From: Mycobacterium sp. E183
GTDB lineage: Bacteria > Actinomycetota > Actinomycetes > Mycobacteriales > Mycobacteriaceae
Length of the DNA: 64,000 nt
Reading direction: 5' to 3'
Assembly (NCBI RefSeq): GCF_001667735.1
Contig: NZ_LZJN01000184.1
Location: 23,603-87,602 of the forward strand
Of the stretch, positions 1-8,188 are shown piece by piece. The number at the start of each line of letters is the position of its first letter. The first letter of the stretch is position 1. The position numbers were made by a program, and so were the translations under genes. A model generated the notes under the pieces. The model was given only the letters and a program-made list of their open reading frames with translations. It was not told the origin of the DNA and did no database searches.

Positions 1-120
1 CGTTCCGCTCTCGGTGGCGAACACCACCCGATGCCCGTCGTCGGTCAGGACGCGCCAACTGACCGCGACCTCGGTCGGGTCGAAGTCGCGGTCCGGGATC
101 GGGACGAGAACGGTGCCCAT
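1..120 (-). CDS. DJ-1/PfpI family protein, N-terminal fragment (cut by window edge)
   Basis: Only the first 40 codons are in the window. They begin MGTVLVPIPDRDFDPTEVAV and continue SWRVLTDDGHRVVFATE. This matches the first beta-alpha unit of class I glutamine-amidotransferase-like (DJ-1/PfpI) proteins, which include chaperone/deglycase-type and uncharacterised enzymes. The catalytic Cys/His region lies outside the window, so activity cannot be judged. The ATG is 5 nt downstream of the stop of the PPOX gene on the same strand, so the two are probably co-transcribed. The family call rests on a short stretch but is typical. Confidence 0.7.
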   Translation of the reverse strand, partial: MGTVLVPIPDRDFDPTEVAVSWRVLTDDGHRVVFATESGT

Positions 121-125
121 GGCCC

Positions 126-512
126 TTACGTCGGGGACACCCTGAGTTCGAGGCCGACGTTGTTCTCCATGCCGCCGCGCAGCTTGCTGAAGAGGTTGAA
201 GACCTTACCGAGGATGCCGTAGCGCTTGCCGATGGCGTCGTACACGGCGGCGGTCTGCGACTTGTCGAGGATGGCGGCGGTGCCTTCGACTTCCTCGCTG
301 GTCGGTTTGCCCTGCATGGTACAAGTGGCCAGCGTGACCCGCGGAGTGTTGCGGATCCGCTTGACCTTCCACGACTTTTCCTGGGTAATGACCAGCAGCC
401 GATCCTGGTCGGCGGCGGCCCAGATCGGCGTCGGCTTGGGCTTGCCGTCCTTGGTGAACGTGGTCAGCAGGATGTATTGCGCCTTGGCGAGATCGGCGAA
501 GGTGGGTGTCAC
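126..512 (-). CDS. PPOX-class F420-dependent oxidoreductase family protein (Rv2061c homologue)
   Basis: A 128-residue split-beta-barrel flavin/F420-binding protein. It opens MTPTFADLAKAQYILLTTFT, followed by the strand pattern DGKPKPTPIWAAADQDRLLVIT and KSWKVKRIRNTPRVTLATC, characteristic of the pyridoxamine-5'-phosphate-oxidase-like F420 family. Length and sequence match Rv2061c (about 134 residues). The substrate is unknown. The GTG start at 510-512 lies 6 nt after a TAGGTT -10 hexamer (519-524, minus), so the mRNA is probably leaderless. Two CTAG/GC-type hairpins separate it from cobN upstream, so it is likely its own transcription unit with the DJ-1-like gene downstream. Confidence 0.85.
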   Translation of the reverse strand: MTPTFADLAKAQYILLTTFTKDGKPKPTPIWAAADQDRLLVITQEKSWKVKRIRNTPRVTLATCTMQGKPTSEEVEGTAAILDKSQTAAVYDAIGKRYGILGKVFNLFSKLRGGMENNVGLELRVSPT

Positions 513-518
513 GGTGTC

Positions 519-524
519 AACCTA
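519..524 (-). promoter_or_regulatory. -10 element of a leaderless promoter for the PPOX gene
   Basis: The minus strand reads TAGGTT, then six bases (gacacc), then the GTG start codon. A TAnnnT hexamer placed 6-7 nt before the start codon is the standard signature of leaderless transcription in mycobacteria. No Shine-Dalgarno sequence is present, which agrees. No clear -35 was identified. Confidence 0.5.
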
Positions 525-546
525 CGCCCCGTAGCCCGCCCGTGCC

Positions 547-600
547 GAGTGTGCGGGCAGCCGCACGTTCGCTGCCGAGTGTGCGGCTAGCCGCACACTC
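547..600. repeat. Two tandem CTAG/GC-type palindromes between cobN and the PPOX gene
   Basis: Positions 577-600 are a perfect 24-bp palindrome: left arm gagtgtgcgg, centre ctag, right arm ccgcacactc. Positions 547-570 are a near-copy with centre gcag and two mismatches in the right arm. Both are preceded by gcc. They lie just after the cobN stop codon and before the next gene on the same strand, where hairpins could end cobN transcription. There is no T-tract. A similar pair lies after hisG (45472-45522). Confidence 0.7.
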
Positions 601-610
601 GCGTCAGGGG

Positions 611-3600
611 TCAGCCCTCCAGGTCCCCCTCGGTTTCCAACAGCGCCTGGCGCAGGCCGTCGAGGGTCTCCGGTTGCGGCTGTTCCCACATGCCGCGGCC
701 GGCGGCCTCCAGCAGTCGTTCGGCCATGCCGTGCAGCGCCCAGGGATTGGACTCCGCCATGAACTTCCGGTTCTCGGGATCCAGCACGTAGCTCTGGGTG
801 AGCTGCTCGTACATCCAGTCCGCCATCACGCCCGCGGTCGCGTCATAGCCGAACAGGTAATCCACCGTCGCCGCCATCTCGAACGCACCCTTGTAGCCGT
901 GCCGGCGCATCGCCGCCATCCAGCGCGGATTGACCACTCGGGCGCGAAACACCCGCGTCGTCTCCTCGGACAGCGTCCGCGTCCGAATCGCGTCGGGCCG
1001 GGTGTTGTCACCGATGTAGGCGGCCGGCGCCTGCCCGGTCAACGCCCGCACCGTGGCCACCATCCCGCCGTGGTATTGGAAATAGTCGTCCGAGTCGGCG
1101 ATGTCGTGTTCCCTGGTGTCGGTGTTCTTGGCGGCCACCGCGATCCGCCGGTACTGACGATTCATGTCGTCGACCGCCTCTCGGCCGTCCAGGTCGCGGC
1201 CGTAGGCGAAGCCACCCCACGCGGTGTACACCTGCGCCAGGTCGGCGTCGTCGCGCCAGTTGCGGCTGTCGATCAGCTGTAGCAACCCGGCGCCGTAAGT
1301 TCCCGGCTTGGAGCCGAAAATCCTTGTCGTGGAGCGGCGCTGGTTGCCGTGCTGCGCCAGGTCGGCCTGCGCGTGCGCCCGCACGTAGTTGTCGTCGGCC
1401 GGCTCGTCGAGCCCGGCGACCAGCCGCACCGCGTCGTCGAGCATCGTCACCACGTGCGGGAAGGCGTCGCGGAAGAACCCCGAGATCCGCACGGTCACGT
1501 CGATGCGCGGACGGCCCAGCTCGGCGAGCGGTATGGCGGTGAGGTCGACGACGCGCCGCGACGCGTCATCCCAAACCGGCCGAACTCCCAGCAGCGCAAG
1601 CACTTCGGCGATGTCGTCGCCTGCGGTGCGCATCGCCGAGGTGCCCCACACCGAGAGCCCCACCGACTGCGGCCATTGCCCATGGTCGTCGCGGTAGCGG
1701 GTCAGCAGCGAATCCGCCAGCGCCACGCCGGCCTCCCAGGCCAGCCGCGAGGGCACCGCCTTGGGGTCGACGGAGTAGAAGTTGCGGCCGGTGGGCAGCA
1801 CGTTGACCAGACCGCGCAGTGGTGAGCCCGACGGGCCGGCCGGGATGAAGTGGCCGTCCAACGCGTCGAGCACCTGGTCGATCTCGGCCGCGGTGCCGGC
1901 CAGGCGGGGCACCACCTCGGTGGCGGCGAACCGGAGCACCGCCGCGATCTCGCGGTTGTCGGTGATGCGGTCGGCGGCGTCGGGCTCCCAGCCGCTGGCC
2001 TGCAGCGCCGCGATGAGTCCGCGGGCCGCTGCCTCGGCCGAGTCGACCGATGCGCGTTCGTCGGTACCGTCCTCCGCAAGGCCCAGCGCCTGCCGCAATC
2101 CCGGGATGGCCTGCTCTCCCCCGAACAGCTGGCGGGCGCGCAGGATCGCCAGCACAAGGTCGAGTTCGGTTTCCCCCGAAGGCTTTTGGCCCAGTACATG
2201 CAGTCCGTCACGGATCTGCACGTCCTTGATCTCGCAGAGCCAGCCGTCGACATGCAGCAGCATGTCGTCGAACGAATCCTCGGGGGGCCGCTCAGTCAGC
2301 CCGAGATCGTGGTCCATCTTGGCGGCCCGGATCAGGGTCCAGATCTGTTGGCGGATGGCGGGCAGCTTGCCGGGGTCGAGCGCGGCGACGTTCGCGTGCT
2401 CGTCGAGCAATTGCTCCAGCCGGGCGATGTCGCCGTAGGTTTCGGCGCGCGCCATCGGCGGAATGAGATGGTCGACCAGGACCGCGTGCGCCCGCCGCTT
2501 GGCCTGGGTGCCCTCACCCGGATCGTTCACCAGGAAGGGGTAAATCAGGGGCAGGTTGCCCAGCGCGGCGTCGGATCCGCAGGCGGCCGACATGCCCAAC
2601 GTCTTGCCGGGCAGCCATTCCAGGTTGCCGTGCTTGCCCAGGTGCACCACGGCGTGCGAACCGAACCCGGCGTCGAGCCAGTGGTAGGCGGCCAGGTAGT
2701 GGTGGCTGGGTGGTAGGTCGGGGTCGTGGTAAATCGCCACCGGGTTCTCGCCGAAACCGCGGGGCGGCTGCACCATCAGCACCAGGTTGCCGGCTTGCAT
2801 TGCGGCGATGACGATTTCACCGTCGGGGTCTCGTGTGCGATCGACGAAGAGGTCCCCGGGCGGCGGGCCCCAATGCCGTGTCACCGCGTCGGTCAGATCG
2901 GCGGGCAGGGTGGCGAACCAGTCCCGATAGTCCTTGGCGGACAGGCGGATCGGGTTGCCCGCCAATTGCCCGTCGGTGAGCCAGTCGGGGTCCTGACCCC
3001 CCCGTTCGATCAAGGCGTGGATCAGGGCGTCGCCGTCGTCGGCGTCGACGCCGGGGATTTCGCCCACCTGGTACCCGCGCTCGCGCATCGCGCGCAGCAG
3101 CGCGACCGCGCTGGCGGGCGTGTCCAGCCCCACCGCGTTCCCGATCCGCGCGTGCTTGGTCGGATAGGCCGAGAACACCAGGGCTACCCGTTTGTCGGCC
3201 GGGGCGACGTGGCGCAGCCGCGCGTGCCGGACTGCCAGCCCCGCGACCCGTGCGCACCGCTCCGGGTCGGCAACGTAGGAGATCAGGCCGTCGTCGTCGA
3301 TCTCCTTGAAGGAGAACGGGACCGTGATGATGCGGCCGTCGAACTCGGGCACCGCCACCTGGGTGGCCACATCGAGCGGGCTCAGCCCGTCGTCGTTTTC
3401 GCTCCACTGGGCCCGAGAGCTGGTTAGGCACAGTCCCTGCAGGATCGGAATGTCCAGGGCCGCAAGGTGTTCGACGTTCCAGCTGTCGTCGTCGCCACCG
3501 GCGGACGCCGTGGCCGGCTTCAGTCCCCCGGCAGCCAGGACGGTGACCACCATGGCGTCGGCGTCCCCCAGCCGTTGCAGCAGTTCGGGTTCGGCGGTCC

Positions 3601-4186
3601 GCAGCGACGCACAGTAGACCGGCAGCGGCCGCGCGCCGGCGTCCTCGATGGCCCGGCACAGCGCCTCGACGTAGTCGGTGTTGCCGGCCAGCTGCTGCGC
3701 GCGGTAGTACAGGACGGCGATCGTGGGGCCGTCGGACTCGCCGGGGTGTGACCGCTCCAGCTCGCCCCAGGTCGGTGTCACGACGGGCGGGCTGAACCCG
3801 AACCCCGTCATCAGCACGGTGTCGGACAGGAAGGCGTGCAGCTGGCGGAGGTTCTCGACGCCGCCGTGCGCCAGATAGATGTGCGCCTGCACCGCGATGC
3901 CGGCGGCGAGCGTGGACAGCCCGGTCAGCTCGGCGTCGGCGGCCTGCTCACCGCTGACCAACACGGTGGGCACGCCGCTGGCGACCACGCTGTCGATCCC
4001 GCTCTGCCAGGCGCGGTAACCGCCGAGGATGCGAACCACCACGATCGACGCGCCGGCGAGCAGTTCCGGCAGTTCGCTTTCATCCAGGCGCGAAGGGTTG
4101 GCCCACCGATAATTTCTTCCGCTGGCGCGGGCGCTGATCAGGTCCGTGTCGGACGTCGACAGCAAAAGGATGGTCGGCTCAGCCAC
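611..4186 (-). CDS. cobN: Cobaltochelatase subunit CobN
   Basis: A 1191-residue protein, matching the usual length of about 1190-1270. It is the large subunit of the aerobic ATP-dependent cobaltochelatase, which inserts cobalt into hydrogenobyrinate a,c-diamide. The CobN/BchH signature HLGKHGNLEWLPGK is present, as are TGRNFYSVDPKAVPSRLAWEAG and a C-terminal block ending ENRKFMAESNPWALHGM. The GTG start lies 3 nt after the TGA of the upstream hydrolase gene, and the GAGGGG ribosome-binding sequence overlaps that stop, suggesting translational coupling. No CobS/CobT genes are seen nearby; in actinobacteria ChlI/ChlD-type partners are thought to serve. Homologue: Rv2062c. Confidence 0.97.
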   Translation of the reverse strand: MAEPTILLLSTSDTDLISARASGRNYRWANPSRLDESELPELLAGASIVVVRILGGYRAWQSGIDSVVASGVPTVLVSGEQAADAELTGLSTLAAGIAVQAHIYLAHGGVENLRQLHAFLSDTVLMTGFGFSPPVVTPTWGELERSHPGESDGPTIAVLYYRAQQLAGNTDYVEALCRAIEDAGARPLPVYCASLRTAEPELLQRLGDADAMVVTVLAAGGLKPATASAGGDDDSWNVEHLAALDIPILQGLCLTSSRAQWSENDDGLSPLDVATQVAVPEFDGRIITVPFSFKEIDDDGLISYVADPERCARVAGLAVRHARLRHVAPADKRVALVFSAYPTKHARIGNAVGLDTPASAVALLRAMRERGYQVGEIPGVDADDGDALIHALIERGGQDPDWLTDGQLAGNPIRLSAKDYRDWFATLPADLTDAVTRHWGPPPGDLFVDRTRDPDGEIVIAAMQAGNLVLMVQPPRGFGENPVAIYHDPDLPPSHHYLAAYHWLDAGFGSHAVVHLGKHGNLEWLPGKTLGMSAACGSDAALGNLPLIYPFLVNDPGEGTQAKRRAHAVLVDHLIPPMARAETYGDIARLEQLLDEHANVAALDPGKLPAIRQQIWTLIRAAKMDHDLGLTERPPEDSFDDMLLHVDGWLCEIKDVQIRDGLHVLGQKPSGETELDLVLAILRARQLFGGEQAIPGLRQALGLAEDGTDERASVDSAEAAARGLIAALQASGWEPDAADRITDNREIAAVLRFAATEVVPRLAGTAAEIDQVLDALDGHFIPAGPSGSPLRGLVNVLPTGRNFYSVDPKAVPSRLAWEAGVALADSLLTRYRDDHGQWPQSVGLSVWGTSAMRTAGDDIAEVLALLGVRPVWDDASRRVVDLTAIPLAELGRPRIDVTVRISGFFRDAFPHVVTMLDDAVRLVAGLDEPADDNYVRAHAQADLAQHGNQRRSTTRIFGSKPGTYGAGLLQLIDSRNWRDDADLAQVYTAWGGFAYGRDLDGREAVDDMNRQYRRIAVAAKNTDTREHDIADSDDYFQYHGGMVATVRALTGQAPAAYIGDNTRPDAIRTRTLSEETTRVFRARVVNPRWMAAMRRHGYKGAFEMAATVDYLFGYDATAGVMADWMYEQLTQSYVLDPENRKFMAESNPWALHGMAERLLEAAGRGMWEQPQPETLDGLRQALLETEGDLEG

Positions 4187-4189
4187 CCC

Positions 4190-4858
4190 TCATTCGTACC
4201 GTAGGGTCGCCGCGATCCGGGCGGCGACCTCTCCGGCGACCCGCAGCGCCTCGTCGCTCTTGCCCGGCTCGTAGCGATCCGCGGCGGCGTCGTAGTCGGC
4301 GCCCGCGATGGACCCGTGGTCGGCCGCCAGCTCCACCAACTCCACCGGCCAGCCGGCCCGTCGCAAGGCGGCGGCGAAGTCCCTGCTGGCCGTCACCGGG
4401 ACGACATCGTCGGCCAGGCCGTGCAGCAACGTCAACGGTGTGCCGCCGCCCTCCGGCGTCAACGCCTCGGTCGGCACCCGGCCGGTGAGCGGGTCGGGCA
4501 CCATGAAAGCCCCGGCGAGGCAGACGGTGTGCGCCAAGGGGACGTCGCCGCGAAGCGTCAGGCCCGCCGCTGCGCACCCACCCATGGACCACCCGACCAG
4601 CACGATGCCGTCGGGGTCGGCGGCACGTTCCCGGGCGAAGTCGAGCGACCGCAGCAGGTCTGCGCGCCCGCCGTCGTCGGCGTGGGAGTTCCAGTCCGGT
4701 GCGACCGCCGCCGCGCCACGTTCGGCGAGCAGGCGGGCGAGCGGACCGAAGGCCGCGCGCGCGTCGGTCTGCATGCCGTGCCATAACAGGACCGTGGGGC
4801 GAGTGGAGTCGCCGTAGACATCAGCCAAGCGGCCCGGGGCGTATTCGACCGTCTGCAT
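4190..4858 (-). CDS. Alpha/beta hydrolase, dienelactone-hydrolase-like
   Basis: A 222-residue single-domain alpha/beta hydrolase starting MQTVEYAPGRLADVYGDS. The nucleophile elbow is GWSMGG, the acid is probably in HGLADDVVP, and the catalytic His in ADHGS. The open frame extends upstream to 5023, but that extension is arginine/proline shadow sequence lying over the divergent cobG promoter, so the ATG at 4856-4858 is preferred. It precedes cobN by 3 nt and diverges from cobG. A role in corrinoid metabolism is suggested only by position; the substrate is unknown. M. tuberculosis has the small mazE7 gene near this spot instead. Confidence 0.8.
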   Translation of the reverse strand: MQTVEYAPGRLADVYGDSTRPTVLLWHGMQTDARAAFGPLARLLAERGAAAVAPDWNSHADDGGRADLLRSLDFARERAADPDGIVLVGWSMGGCAAAGLTLRGDVPLAHTVCLAGAFMVPDPLTGRVPTEALTPEGGGTPLTLLHGLADDVVPVTASRDFAAALRRAGWPVELVELAADHGSIAGADYDAAADRYEPGKSDEALRVAGEVAARIAATLRYE

Positions 4859-4913
4859 GCGGACGAGGGTGCCCCGGATCCCGAGACCCCAATCGTGAGG
4901 CGGACCAGGCCCG

Positions 4914-4919
4914 TACCGT
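4914..4919 (+). promoter_or_regulatory. -10 element of a leaderless cobG promoter
   Basis: TACCGT is followed by six bases (ggacgc) and the GTG start of cobG at 4926. There is no Shine-Dalgarno sequence. The 67-bp gap to the divergent hydrolase gene leaves no room for a cobalamin riboswitch, so any B12 feedback on cobG would have to act another way. Confidence 0.5.
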
Positions 4920-4925
4920 GGACGC

Positions 4926-6074
4926 GTGCCCAGATCCCGCGACACCGACGCATGCCCGGGTGCGCTGCAGGTGCACCGGGCCGCCGACGGCGCCCTGGCG
5001 CGGGTCCGGCTGCCCGGCGGCATGCTGACGGCCGCTCAGCTCGCCGCGCTGGCACGGGTGGCCACCGAATTCGGTTCGGCGACGCTCGAGCTCACCGCGC
5101 GCGGCAACGTGCAGCTGCGCGGGATCACCGATGTGACGGCGGCGGCCGAGGCCATCGCCGACGCGGGGCTGTTGCCCTCGGCGACCCACGAGCGGGTACG
5201 CAACATCGTCGCTTCGCCGCTATCCGGCCGGGCCGGCGGGACTGTCGACGTGCGTCCGTGGGTCGTCGAGCTGGACGAGGCGATCCGCGCCGAGCCGAGC
5301 CTGGTCGAGCTGGGCGGGCGATTCTGGTTCGGCCTCGACGACGGGCGCGCCGACGTTTCCGGCCTGTGCGCCGACGTCGGTGTGCACGCGCTTCCCGATG
5401 GCTGGGCGTTGTTGCTCGCCGGACGCGACACCGGCGTCCGGCTGACGGCCGGCGAGGTGATCGAGACGCTGGTCATGATCGCGACACGTTTCGCGGCGAC
5501 ACGTGGAAGCGCTTGGCGTGTCAAGGAATTGGACGACGTCGAAAGCCTGTTGCCCGGCGCGGAACTGGGCGCCGTCGCCTTTCCCGCGGTCACCAGGCCG
5601 CCGGTGGGCTGGATCAACCAGGATGATGGCCGGGTGGCGCTCGGCGCCGCGGTGCCGCTCGGGGTGCTGTCCGCGCGGGTCGCGGAATTCCTGGCGGCGA
5701 TCGAGACGCCGCTGGTGATCACACCCTGGCGCTCGGTGCTGGTGTGCGATCTCGACGAGGGCGTCGCCGACGTCGCGCTGCGGGTGCTGGCCCCGCTGGG
5801 TCTGGTGTTCGACGAGAACTCCCCCTGGCTGAACGTCAGCGCCTGCACCGGCAGCCCCGGATGCGCGCATTCGCTGGCCGATGTCCGGGCCGACGCGGCC
5901 GCGGCGCTGGGCGGGGATGCGGGAGTGCATCGCCATTTCGTCGGCTGCGACCGCGCGTGCGGCAGCCCGCTGACCGGCGAGGTGCTGCTGGCGACTGGCG
6001 ATGGATACCGCCAGCTACGCGGTGACCGCAAGCGCGGCGAAGCCGGGCGAAGCGGGTCGCCGCCAGGACCTTAG
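4926..6074 (+). CDS. cobG: Precorrin-3B synthase CobG
   Basis: A 382-residue member of the sulfite/nitrite reductase-like family; CobG converts precorrin-3A to precorrin-3B using an Fe-S centre. Two nitrite/sulfite-reductase ferredoxin-like half domains are visible: LELTARGNVQLRGI near the N-terminus and the cluster-ligand region SACTGSPGCAHS with HFVGCDRACGSP near residues 315-345. The last ~14 residues (RKRGEAGRSGSPPGP) are not family sequence. They are the translation of a copy of the dispersed CTAG-type repeat found elsewhere in the window, so the C-terminus appears to have been extended by repeat insertion. Start GTG is leaderless-type. Homologue: Rv2064. First gene of cobG-cobH-cobIJ. 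Confidence 0.93.
   Translation: MPRSRDTDACPGALQVHRAADGALARVRLPGGMLTAAQLAALARVATEFGSATLELTARGNVQLRGITDVTAAAEAIADAGLLPSATHERVRNIVASPLSGRAGGTVDVRPWVVELDEAIRAEPSLVELGGRFWFGLDDGRADVSGLCADVGVHALPDGWALLLAGRDTGVRLTAGEVIETLVMIATRFAATRGSAWRVKELDDVESLLPGAELGAVAFPAVTRPPVGWINQDDGRVALGAAVPLGVLSARVAEFLAAIETPLVITPWRSVLVCDLDEGVADVALRVLAPLGLVFDENSPWLNVSACTGSPGCAHSLADVRADAAAALGGDAGVHRHFVGCDRACGSPLTGEVLLATGDGYRQLRGDRKRGEAGRSGSPPGP
6019..6065 (+). repeat. Copy of the dispersed GC-rich repeat inside the cobG 3' end
   Basis: The stretch gcggtgaccgcaagcgcggc, then gaagccgggcgaagcgggtc, then gccgcca matches unit by unit the tandem array at 63471-64000 (gcggcgatcgcaagcgcggc, gtagccgggcgcggcgggtc, gccgcca) with a few substitutions. 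It is in the same orientation as that array and lies in the reading frame of the last codons of cobG. The array's flanking ctag is absent here, so this copy is degenerate. Confidence 0.75.
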
Positions 6075-6083
6075 GGTAAGCGG

Positions 6084-6710
6084 GTGCTCGACTACATCCG
6101 CGACGCAGCTGAGATCTATCGGCAGTCGTTCGCGGCCATTCGGGCCGAAGCCGACCTGGCCCGCTTCCCGGACGACATCGCGCGGGTGGTGGTGCGCTTG
6201 ATCCACACCTGCGGGCAGGTCGACGTCGCCGAGCACGTCGCCTACACCGACGACGTCGCCGCGCGCGTCGGCGCCGCCCTGCGCGGCGGCGCGCCGGTGC
6301 TCTGCGATTCGTCGATGGTGGCCGCCGGGATCACCGGCGCGCGGCTGCCGGCCGGCAACGAGGTGGTGTCGCTGGTGGCCGACCCGCGCGCCGCGGACCT
6401 GGCCTCGCGCAGGCACACCACCCGATCGGCGGCCGGGGTGGAGCTGTGGGCCGATCGGCTGCCCGGCGCCGTGCTGGCCATCGGCAACGCGCCCACCGCC
6501 CTGTTCCGGTTGCTCGAGCTGGTCGACGAAGGGGTTTCCCCGCCGGCCGGAGTCCTGGGCGGGCCGGTCGGATTCGTCGGGTCGGCCCAGTCCAAACAGG
6601 AGCTCATCGACCGTCCGCGCGGGATGTCGTATCTGGTGGTGCGGGGCCGCCGCGGTGGCAGCGCCATGGCCGCCGCCGCGGTCAATGCGATCGCGAGCGA
6701 CCGCGAATGA
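6084..6710 (+). CDS. cobH: Precorrin-8X methylmutase CobH
   Basis: A 208-residue enzyme that moves the C11 methyl to C12, giving hydrogenobyrinic acid. The catalytic His is at about residue 41 in VVRLIHTCGQVD. The conserved blocks LCDSSMVAAGI, AIGNAPTALFRLLEL and GGPVGFVGSAQSKQEL are intact. The GTG start is 9 nt after the cobG stop, and the stop overlaps the cobIJ start (ATGA), so the three genes form one coupled transcript. Homologue: Rv2065, same length class. Confidence 0.95.
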   Translation: MLDYIRDAAEIYRQSFAAIRAEADLARFPDDIARVVVRLIHTCGQVDVAEHVAYTDDVAARVGAALRGGAPVLCDSSMVAAGITGARLPAGNEVVSLVADPRAADLASRRHTTRSAAGVELWADRLPGAVLAIGNAPTALFRLLELVDEGVSPPAGVLGGPVGFVGSAQSKQELIDRPRGMSYLVVRGRRGGSAMAAAAVNAIASDRE

Positions 6711-8188
6711 CCACGCGGGGCACTCTCTGGGGTGTCGGGCTGGGACCCGGCGACCCGGAGCTGGTGACCGTCAAGGCGGCGCGGGTGATCGGCGAGGCCG
6801 ACGTGGTGGCCTACCACAGCGCCCGGCACGGCCGCAGCATCGCGCGCGGGATCGCCGAACCGTACCTGCGGGCCGGGCAGATCGAGGAGCACCTGATCTA
6901 TCCGGTGACCACCGAGGTGACCGACCACCCCGGCGGCTACGCCGGGGCCCTCGAGGACTTCTACGTGGAAGCCAGCGCGCGCATCGCCGCTCATCTCGAC
7001 GCGGGCCGCGATGTGGCGCTGCTCGCCGAGGGCGACCCGCTGTTCTACAGCTCCTACATGCACCTGCACACCCGGCTGACGCAGCGGTTCAACGCCGTCA
7101 TCGTGCCGGGGGTTACGTCGGTGAGCGCCGCGTCGGCGGCCATCGCGACGCCGTTGGTGGCCGGCGACGAGGTGCTCTCGGTGCTGCCGGGCACCCTGCC
7201 GGTCGCCGAGCTCACCCGCCGCCTGGCCGACGCGGACGCCGCGGTGGTGCTGAAACTTGGTCGCTCGTATCGCGCTGTGCGCGAAGCGCTTTCGGCGTCC
7301 GGGCAACTCGACGACGCGTTCTACGTCGAGCGGGCCAGCACCGCCGGGCAGCGAATCCTGCCCGCCGCCGACGTCGACGAGGCCGGCGTGCCCTACTTCT
7401 CGCTGGCGATGCTGCCGGGTGGGCGCCGCGGACGGCAGCCAGCGGCGGCCGGCACGGTCGCGGTGGTCGGCCTGGGTCCCGGCGGCAGCGACTGGATGAC
7501 CCCGCAGAGCCGGCGTGAGCTGGCCGGCGCCACCGACCTGATCGGTTACGCCGGTTACCTGGATCGCGTCCCGGTGCGCGACGGCCAACGCCGGCACCCC
7601 AGCGACAACACAGACGAGCCCGCGCGCGCCCGACTGGCCTGCGCGTTGGCAGAGCAGGGCCGTGCCGTCGCGGTGGTGTCCTCGGGGGACCCCGGGGTGT
7701 TCGCGATGGCGACCGCGGTGCTGGAAGAGGCCAAAGAGTGGCCGGGAGTGGCGATCCGGGTGATTCCGGCGATGACGGCGGCCCAGGCCGTCGCCAGCCG
7801 GGTCGGCGCTCCGCTGGGCCACGACTACGCGGTGATCTCGCTGTCCGACCGGCTCAAACCGTGGGAGATCATCGCCGAGCGGCTGGCCGCGGCGGCCGCC
7901 GCCGACCTGGTGCTGGCCATCTACAACCCGGCGTCCAAGTCGCGAACGTGGCAAGTCGGCGCGATGCGCGACCTGCTGCTGGAACACCGCGAGCCCGGGA
8001 CGCCGGTGGTGGTCGGCCGCAGCGTTTCCGGGCCCGACGAGGACGTCCGCGTGGTGCGGCTGGCCGATCTAGACCCCGCGCAGGTGGACATGCGTTGCCT
8101 GCTGATCGTCGGATCGTCGCAAACGCAATGGCATGCAAGCGATTCCGGCGACCGGGTGTTCACACCCCGGCGCTACCCGCTCGGTTAA
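6707..8188 (+). CDS. cobIJ: Fused CobI-CobJ: precorrin-2 C20-methyltransferase / precorrin-3B C17-methyltransferase
   Basis: A 493-residue fusion of two tetrapyrrole (corrin/porphyrin) SAM-dependent methyltransferases, as in M. tuberculosis Rv2066. The CobI half (about residues 1-240) begins LWGVGLGPGDPELVTVKAAR and has LLAEGDPLFYSSYMHL. The CobJ half (about 248-493) begins VAVVGLGPGGSDWMTP and has VVSSGDPGVFAMA and AIYNPASKSR. The open frame extends upstream inside cobH; the ATG at 6707 overlaps the cobH stop in ATGA and matches the family N-terminus. The stop overlaps by 3 bp the stop of the convergent PPE gene (shared ttaa). Confidence 0.94.
   Translation: MTTRGTLWGVGLGPGDPELVTVKAARVIGEADVVAYHSARHGRSIARGIAEPYLRAGQIEEHLIYPVTTEVTDHPGGYAGALEDFYVEASARIAAHLDAGRDVALLAEGDPLFYSSYMHLHTRLTQRFNAVIVPGVTSVSAASAAIATPLVAGDEVLSVLPGTLPVAELTRRLADADAAVVLKLGRSYRAVREALSASGQLDDAFYVERASTAGQRILPAADVDEAGVPYFSLAMLPGGRRGRQPAAAGTVAVVGLGPGGSDWMTPQSRRELAGATDLIGYAGYLDRVPVRDGQRRHPSDNTDEPARARLACALAEQGRAVAVVSSGDPGVFAMATAVLEEAKEWPGVAIRVIPAMTAAQAVASRVGAPLGHDYAVISLSDRLKPWEIIAERLAAAAAADLVLAIYNPASKSRTWQVGAMRDLLLEHREPGTPVVVGRSVSGPDEDVRVVRLADLDPAQVDMRCLLIVGSSQTQWHASDSGDRVFTPRRYPLG

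Noticed and set aside
4859..4925. Cobalamin riboswitch in front of cobG
   Set aside because: The gap to the divergent gene is 67 bp and cobG appears leaderless. There is no room for the aptamer and no B12-box was seen.
4190..5023. 277-codon form of the alpha/beta hydrolase
   Set aside because: The first 55 codons are Arg/Pro-rich and cover the cobG promoter and 5' end. The ATG at 4858 begins the hydrolase fold.
6242..7987. Long minus-strand open frame of 581 codons across cobH/cobIJ
   Set aside because: It lies antisense to well-conserved cobH and cobIJ. Its His/Gly/Arg-rich translation has no family likeness; it is a high-GC shadow.
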